Positions 5,400 to 9,418 of a DNA stretch of 9,418 bases are shown one piece after another. The translations under genes and the position numbers were made by a program. Position 1 is the first letter of the stretch, and each line of letters starts with the position of its first letter. The stretch is from Lentisphaeria bacterium (lineage in GTDB: Bacteria > Verrucomicrobiota > Lentisphaeria > Oligosphaerales > Oligosphaeraceae), in contig JAEDMH010000089.1 in NCBI GenBank assembly GCA_016303095.1, forward strand, positions 1 to 9,418, in the 5' to 3' direction. A model generated the notes under the pieces. The model was not told the DNA's origin. It was given only the letters and a program-made list of their open reading frames with translations, and did not search any database.

Positions 5400-7826
5400 A
5401 TGATGCCTTTCCTCGATTTTCTCAAAACCCATCTTGTCTTCCTGGACGGCGGCATGGGCACCCTCCTGCAGGCCGCCGGCCTCCAGCCCGGAGAATCCCC
5501 CATGGAATGGACGCTGACCCATCCCAGGGAAGTGACGGAAATCCATCGTCGCTATTTCGAGGCCGGCGCCCATGTGGTCTCCGCCAATACCTTCGGCGCC
5601 AATCTCCTCCACTATTCCCGGGAGAAGCTGGCCGCCCTGGTGGAGACGGCGGTGGCCCATGTCCAGCAGGCCCGGGAGGAAGCGAAGGGGACCCAGCCCA
5701 AGTTTGTGGCCCTGGATGTGGGGCCCACGGGGCGCCTCTTGAAACCCTACGGAGACTACGATTTTCGGGAGGCGGTGGAGTGCTTTGGGGAGACCATCCG
5801 CCTGGGCGCCAAGGCGGGGGCCGACCTGATTTTCATTGAGACCATGAACGACTGCTACGAGACCAAGGCGGCTCTTCTGGCGGCCAAGGAGAATTCCTCC
5901 CTCCCGGTGCTGGTCTCCAATGCCTACGGGGAGGACGGCAAGCTGATGACCGGCGCCTCCCCCGCCGCCATGGTGGCCATGCTGGAGGGCATGGGAGCCG
6001 ATGCCATCGGGGTGAACTGCTCCCTGGGGCCGGACGCCCTCGCCCCCGTGGTGGAGGAATATCTCGCCCATGCCTCCGTGCCCGTGCTCTTCGAGCCCAA
6101 TGCGGGAATGCCCCATGTGGAGGAGGGACGCACGGTCTACGACATCGGACCTCAAGCTTTCGCCGCCTCCGTGGCCCGCCTGGTGGCCCGGGGCGTCCGG
6201 CTGGCCGGCGGCTGCTGCGGCACCACGCCGGAATATATCCGGGCCGTGACGGAGGCCTGCCGCACGCTTTCTCCCATTCCCGTGACTCCCAAGGAGGAGA
6301 CGGTGGTCTCCTCCTACGCCACTGCGGTCTCCTTTGACGATGTCCCCGTCCTCATAGGGGAACGCATCAATCCCACGGGAAAGAAGCGTTTCAAGCAGGC
6401 GCTGCGGGAGGGAGACATGGGATATCTCCTCCAGGAGGGAGTGCGGCAGCAGGAGATGGGCGCCCACATTCTGGATGTGAACGTGGGGCTGCCGGAAATC
6501 GACGAGCCCTCCATGCTGGAGCGCACCGTCTGCGAACTCCAGGCGGTCCTGCCCCTCCCCTTGCAGATCGACACCTCCAATCCCCAGGCCATGGAACGGG
6601 CCATGCGCGTCTATAACGGCAAGCCCATGGTGAACTCCGTCAACGGCACCCAGGAGAGCATGGATGCCGTCTTCCCCCTGGTGCGGAAATACGGCGGGGT
6701 GGTGGTGGCTTTGACCTTGGACGAAAAGGGAATTCCCCAGGATGCCCAGGGCAGGGTGGAGATCGCCCGTCGCATTCTCCAGGAGGCGGCAAAATACGGC
6801 ATCTCCCGGAAGGATCTGGTCTTCGATACCTTGACCATGACCATCTCCTCGGAACCCCAGGCCGGAAATGTCACCCTGGAGGCCATGGAGCGCATCCGCC
6901 GGGAACTGGGATGCCACACCTCCCTGGGAGTCTCCAATGTCTCCTTCGGACTCCCCTGCCGGGATGTGCTCAACGGCGCCTTCTTCTCCCTGGCTCTGGC
7001 CCGGGGACTCTCCGCCGCCATCCTCAATCCCCACTCCCTGGAAATGCGAAAGGCGTTCTACGCCTTCCGGGCCTTGACAGGACGGGACGAGAATTGCCTG
7101 GCCTATCTCCGACAGGCCCCCGCCCTGGCTCCCGACACCCCCGCCGCCCCCGGAAACGGGACGCCACCCCCCTTGTCCCCGGCCCTAGGCAATGCTCCCG
7201 GGGATTCCCTGGGACAGGCGGTGAAGAACGGAATGAAGGAGCAGGCCGCCTCCCTGGCCAAAACCCTGCTGAAAAAGGGCGCGCCCCCCATGGAAGTGGT
7301 GCAGAAGGAACTGATTCCCGCCTTGGACGAGGTGGGAGTACACTTCGAGAAAAAACAGGTCTTCCTTCCCCAGCTCCTCATGAGCGCCGAGGCCGCCAAG
7401 GCCGCCTTCGAGGCGGTGAAGACCTTCCTCCAGGAACATCCCGGCCAGCAGTCCAGCCCCCGGGGGGACTTCGTCCTGGCCACCGTCCATGGAGACATCC
7501 ATGACATCGGAAAGAACATTGTCCGGCTCTTGATGGAAAACTATGGGTTCCAGGTGTGGGATCTGGGAAAGGATGTGCCGCCGGAGGAGATTGTGGAGGA
7601 GACCTGCCGCCGCCACGCGCCCCTGGTGGGACTCTCCGCCCTGATGACCACCACCGTCCCCGCCATGGAACGCACCATCCAATTGCTCCGGGAAAAGGCC
7701 CCCTGGGCCAAGGTGGTGGTGGGAGGCGCTGTCCTTACCGAGGAATACGCCCGGCAAATCGGGGCGGATTTCTACGCCAAAGACGCCATGGAAACGGTCC
7801 GCTATGCCTTGGGCCTGAATCCCTGA
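5400..7826 (+). CDS. metH: Cobalamin-dependent methionine synthase, short form without activation domain
   Basis: The enzyme transfers the methyl group of 5-methyl-tetrahydrofolate through cobalamin to homocysteine, giving methionine. The protein has 808 residues, against 1227 in E. coli MetH. The homocysteine module (about 1-300) starts with FLDGGMGTLLQ and has the three zinc cysteines C207 (in NCSLG), C272 and C273 (GGCCG). The folate (pterin-binding) module (about 315-565) has LIGERINPTG (318-327), ILDVNVG (357-363), IDTSN (390-394) and VNSVNG (411-416). A proline/alanine-rich linker (about 571-600) leads to the four-helix cap (about 603-685). The B12 domain follows, with D699-x-H701-x-x-G704 (lower cobalt ligand H701), GLSALMTTT (744-752) and VVVGGAVL (772-779). 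The protein ends normally after the B12 fold, so the missing activation domain is not a truncation: it is encoded by the gene just upstream. ATG codons at 5400 and 5403 are both possible starts; the sequence does not decide between them. Confidence 0.96.
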   Translation: MMPFLDFLKTHLVFLDGGMGTLLQAAGLQPGESPMEWTLTHPREVTEIHRRYFEAGAHVVSANTFGANLLHYSREKLAALVETAVAHVQQAREEAKGTQPKFVALDVGPTGRLLKPYGDYDFREAVECFGETIRLGAKAGADLIFIETMNDCYETKAALLAAKENSSLPVLVSNAYGEDGKLMTGASPAAMVAMLEGMGADAIGVNCSLGPDALAPVVEEYLAHASVPVLFEPNAGMPHVEEGRTVYDIGPQAFAASVARLVARGVRLAGGCCGTTPEYIRAVTEACRTLSPIPVTPKEETVVSSYATAVSFDDVPVLIGERINPTGKKRFKQALREGDMGYLLQEGVRQQEMGAHILDVNVGLPEIDEPSMLERTVCELQAVLPLPLQIDTSNPQAMERAMRVYNGKPMVNSVNGTQESMDAVFPLVRKYGGVVVALTLDEKGIPQDAQGRVEIARRILQEAAKYGISRKDLVFDTLTMTISSEPQAGNVTLEAMERIRRELGCHTSLGVSNVSFGLPCRDVLNGAFFSLALARGLSAAILNPHSLEMRKAFYAFRALTGRDENCLAYLRQAPALAPDTPAAPGNGTPPPLSPALGNAPGDSLGQAVKNGMKEQAASLAKTLLKKGAPPMEVVQKELIPALDEVGVHFEKKQVFLPQLLMSAEAAKAAFEAVKTFLQEHPGQQSSPRGDFVLATVHGDIHDIGKNIVRLLMENYGFQVWDLGKDVPPEEIVEETCRRHAPLVGLSALMTTTVPAMERTIQLLREKAPWAKVVVGGAVLTEEYARQIGADFYAKDAMETVRYALGLNP

Positions 7827-7857
7827 ACGCTCCCGCCCCTCCGTTTTTCTGGCTTTC

Positions 7858-7959
7858 TGCGCAAATGACATCGCAAAATGAGGGATTGCCACTATATTCT
7901 GAAGAAATTTTGAGCAAATGACCATGGGGCGACTTTCGTTCGGTCAACATTCTGCTCAA
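7858..7959. promoter_or_regulatory. Candidate operator/promoter region of the DeoR-family gene (four-copy TGMGCA-AATGA motif)
   Basis: The 186-bp gap between metH and the DeoR gene is AT-richer than its surroundings and holds a repeated motif. Copies: TGCGCAAATGAC at 7858-7869, CGCAAAATGA at 7872-7881, TGAGCAAATGAC at 7911-7922, and an inverted copy whose minus-strand reading is TTGAGCAGAATG (7959-7948). The third and fourth copies form an inverted repeat, TTGAGCA (7910-7916) with TGCTCAA (7953-7959). The first and third copies are 53 bp apart and the inverted arms are centred 43 bp apart, near whole helical turns. Between the arms is CTTTCGTT (7933-7940), resembling known DeoR-family sites. 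TATATT at 7893-7898 could be a -10, but no good -35 is seen at normal spacing. Autoregulation by the DeoR protein is an inference. Confidence 0.4.
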
Positions 7960-8012
7960 TTTCCCTCCCCTTCCTGTCTTTGTCTTCGGCCTTTCCCTCG
8001 GACGTGCCTTCC

Positions 8013-8789
8013 ATGAATCCCCGCAGCCGTTCAGCCAGCACCACGGAGCGTGAGCAGCAGATATTGGATCTCTTGGCGGGGGTGGAGAGTCTTTCGGTGG
8101 GGGAGCTTTCCCGGAAGCTGGGGGTGAGCGAGGCCACGGTGCGCCGGGATCTTTCCTCCATGGCGGGGCGTGGGCTGTTGCACCGGTACCATGGGGGAGC
8201 CAGCCTTGCCTCCCCCACGGCTTCGGAGCAGCTGTTCAGCGACAAGGAGAATCTTCTCAGCGAGGAGAAGCGTCGCATTGCCCAGGCCGCTTTGGCCTTG
8301 ATTGAGGACAATGACAGAATCTATTTGGACGGGGGGAGCACCACCCTGTATCTGGCCAGGCTCCTGGAGCGGCGCCATGGGCTGACGGTGGTCACCAACT
8401 CCTTGATGGCCGCCTCCTTGCTCATGGAGTCGGGGCATCACTTGGTCTTGGTGGGGGGAGAGTTCCGGGCCCTCTCCCGCACCTTGGTGGGGCCCTTGAC
8501 CGCCCCCATCCTGAAAAATCTCTCTTTCGACAAGGCCTTCATGGGCACTCTGGGTTTCACCCTGGCCCGGGGACTCTCCACCAGCGATCCCGCGGAGGCC
8601 TTCACCAAGCGTCTGGTCATGCGCCGGGCGGGACAGGTGATCCTCCTCCTGGACCATTCCAAGCTGGGGGTCAATTCCTTCATCAGCACCGGGGACGCCC
8701 AGGATGTGGATACCCTGGTGACCGATGCCATCAGCGACACTTTTCGTACTCAATTGGAAGAATTCGGAACCAAAGTCATCATTGCCTAG
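8013..8789 (+). CDS. DeoR-family transcriptional regulator
   Basis: This is a DNA-binding repressor of the DeoR/GlpR type, a family that normally senses phosphorylated sugars or related intermediates. The protein has 258 residues, typical of the family. The N-terminal winged helix-turn-helix spans about 13-65, with LSVGELSRKLGVSEATVRRDL (27-47) and the family-typical RYHGGA (58-63) after the wing. The C-terminal DeoRC sensor domain has IYLDGGSTT (103-111), VVTNS (126-130), LVGGEFR (146-152), FMGTLGF (176-182) and LLLDHSKLG (211-219). The start is the ATG at 8013; an in-frame TTG at 7980 would add 11 residues with no family match. The leader is C/T-rich without a Shine-Dalgarno site. The E2-like gene begins 21 nt after the stop on the same strand, so it is a likely co-transcribed target. 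The effector cannot be read from the sequence. Confidence 0.93.
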   Translation: MNPRSRSASTTEREQQILDLLAGVESLSVGELSRKLGVSEATVRRDLSSMAGRGLLHRYHGGASLASPTASEQLFSDKENLLSEEKRRIAQAALALIEDNDRIYLDGGSTTLYLARLLERRHGLTVVTNSLMAASLLMESGHHLVLVGGEFRALSRTLVGPLTAPILKNLSFDKAFMGTLGFTLARGLSTSDPAEAFTKRLVMRRAGQVILLLDHSKLGVNSFISTGDAQDVDTLVTDAISDTFRTQLEEFGTKVIIA

Positions 8790-8810
8790 CAGCAAGGAGA
8801 ATTCAAGGAC

Positions 8811-9418
8811 ATGGCCAAAGCGATTGTAATGCCCAAGGCGGGCAACTCCGTGGAGGAGTGCATTCTGAGCAAGTGGCGCATTGCGGTGGGGGATACCATC
8901 GCCAAGGGCGCGATCATTGCGGACGCGGAGACGGACAAGACCTCCATTGAGGTGGAGGCCACGGAAGAAGGAAAGGTGCTGGCTCTCTTCGCCAAGGAAG
9001 GGGATTTGGTGCCCGTGCTGACGCCCATCTGCGCCGTGGGCGCCGAGGGAGAGGACGCCTCCTCCCTGGCTCCCGGTGGCGCCGCCCCCGCGGCGGAAGC
9101 CGCTCCCGCCCCCGCGGAAGCCCCTGTCGCATCCGCAGCTCAGCAAGAAGCTCCCGCTTCTGCTCCCGCGGCCCTTCCCGCCGGGGTGGAGGCCGTCCTC
9201 ATGCCCAAGGCGGGCAACTCCGTGGAGGAGTGCATTTTGAGCAAGTGGCGGGTGAAGGTGGGGGATGCCCTGGCCAAGGGAACCATCATCGCCGACGCGG
9301 AGACGGACAAGACTTCCATTGAGGTGGAATCCACGGCGGAGGGCACGGTGCTGGCTCTCCTGGCCCAGGAAGGAGATCTGGTGCCCGTGTTGACGAATAT
9401 CTGCCTGGTGGGCCCTGC
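8811..9418 (+). CDS. Two-lipoyl-domain protein, probable dihydrolipoamide acyltransferase (E2) of a 2-oxoacid dehydrogenase; 3' end outside window
   Basis: The gene is cut by the right edge; 202 complete codons are visible. Two biotinyl/lipoyl domains (about 1-77 and 126-201) are joined by an alanine/proline-rich flexible linker (about 80-125), the layout of E2 N-termini. Each domain has the lipoylation loop AETDKTSIEVE, with the modified lysines at K43 and K167. Each opens with MPKAGNSVEEC rather than the more common LGxTMxEG form. Lipoyl domains carry acyl groups between the E1, E2 and E3 active sites of pyruvate, acetoin or branched-chain dehydrogenase complexes. The expected peripheral-subunit-binding and catalytic (HxxxDG) domains would lie beyond the window, so a lipoyl-only protein or an E2/E3 fusion is not excluded. 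DKT and the A/P linker favour lipoyl over biotin carrier, which usually has MKM. Unlike its neighbours it has a purine-rich ribosome site, AAGGAGA at 8794-8800, 10-11 nt before the ATG. It probably shares a transcript with the DeoR gene. Confidence 0.85.
   Translation, partial: MAKAIVMPKAGNSVEECILSKWRIAVGDTIAKGAIIADAETDKTSIEVEATEEGKVLALFAKEGDLVPVLTPICAVGAEGEDASSLAPGGAAPAAEAAPAPAEAPVASAAQQEAPASAPAALPAGVEAVLMPKAGNSVEECILSKWRVKVGDALAKGTIIADAETDKTSIEVESTAEGTVLALLAQEGDLVPVLTNICLVGP
8829..9250 (+). repeat. Near-identical DNA direct repeat at the start of the two lipoyl domains
   Basis: Positions 8829-8878 and 9201-9250 are direct repeats of 50 bases with one mismatch (C/T in the codon after CATT). 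The period is 372 bp, exactly 124 codons. A second well-conserved stretch around the lipoylation sites (for example GACGCGGAGACGGACAAGAC in both) keeps the same period. The linker between the domains is not repeated. The synonymous positions are also conserved, which points to recent duplication or gene conversion. Confidence 0.8.

Noticed and set aside
5061..7034. Minus-strand open frame of 657 codons opposite metH
   Set aside because: Its H/G/Q-rich translation shows no domain, and the plus strand carries complete MetH motifs over the same bases.
5400..7826. metH as a truncated pseudogene
   Set aside because: All three modules are intact, the protein ends just after the B12 fold, and the missing domain is encoded next door.
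7827..7857. Rho-independent terminator after metH
   Set aside because: There is a short T run at 7844-7848, but no stable GC stem directly before it.
8031..9146. Minus-strand frame of 371 codons opposite the DeoR and E2-like genes
   Set aside because: It is antisense to two genes with clear family motifs; its glycine/histidine-rich composition has no family features.
8811..9418. Biotin carboxyl carrier protein
   Set aside because: The modified lysine lies in ETDKTS, the lipoyl pattern, not the biotin MKM pattern; two tandem domains with an A/P linker fit E2.

Overview
This is a GC-rich (roughly 60% or more) bacterial chromosomal segment carrying housekeeping and core-metabolism genes. Eight protein genes are supported, the last one cut by the right edge. 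No rRNA, tRNA, CRISPR array, transposase, phage or toxin gene was seen. The taxon cannot be fixed from the sequence. Weak hints are the non-Shine-Dalgarno, pyrimidine-rich gene leaders and a CCGTG-type intergenic repeat. Both would fit a Verrucomicrobiota/Planctomycetota-type lineage, but this is a low-confidence inference. A split, cobalamin-dependent methionine synthase and a lipoyl-domain enzyme of 2-oxoacid-dehydrogenase type suggest an organism that has or imports B12.

Layout. Positions 1-138 hold a 55-bp tandem repeat that continues off the left edge and abuts the stop codon of the first gene. On the minus strand, ettA (ABC-F translation factor, 2486 to 819) is followed 10 nt later by nth (endonuclease III, 808 to 137), a probable two-gene transcript. 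A 242-bp divergent intergenic region (2487-2728) with overlapping dyad symmetries separates these from the plus-strand genes. On the plus strand come a MoxR-type AAA+ ATPase (2729-3712), metF (3783-4661), a stand-alone methionine-synthase activation protein (4674-5363) and a short MetH without the activation domain (5400-7826). After a 186-bp regulatory gap there is a DeoR-family repressor (8013-8789), and 21 nt later a two-lipoyl-domain, E2-like protein (8811 to beyond the window).

How the genes fit together. metF makes 5-methyl-tetrahydrofolate. The MetH protein uses it to methylate homocysteine through cobalamin. The separate activation protein should reductively remethylate oxidised cobalamin with AdoMet. 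The three genes are contiguous and form one methionine/folate one-carbon module. The DeoR regulator and E2-like gene look like the start of a second operon for a 2-oxoacid (pyruvate or acetoin type) dehydrogenase, with candidate operators in front of the regulator.

The observations most worth a second look are the pyrimidine-tract leaders that replace Shine-Dalgarno sites at most starts, the four-copy motif in front of the DeoR gene, the 55-bp repeat at the nth stop, the near-identical DNA duplication inside the lipoyl gene, and the cysteine-rich tail on the stand-alone activation protein. I did not find a convincing wholly new system.
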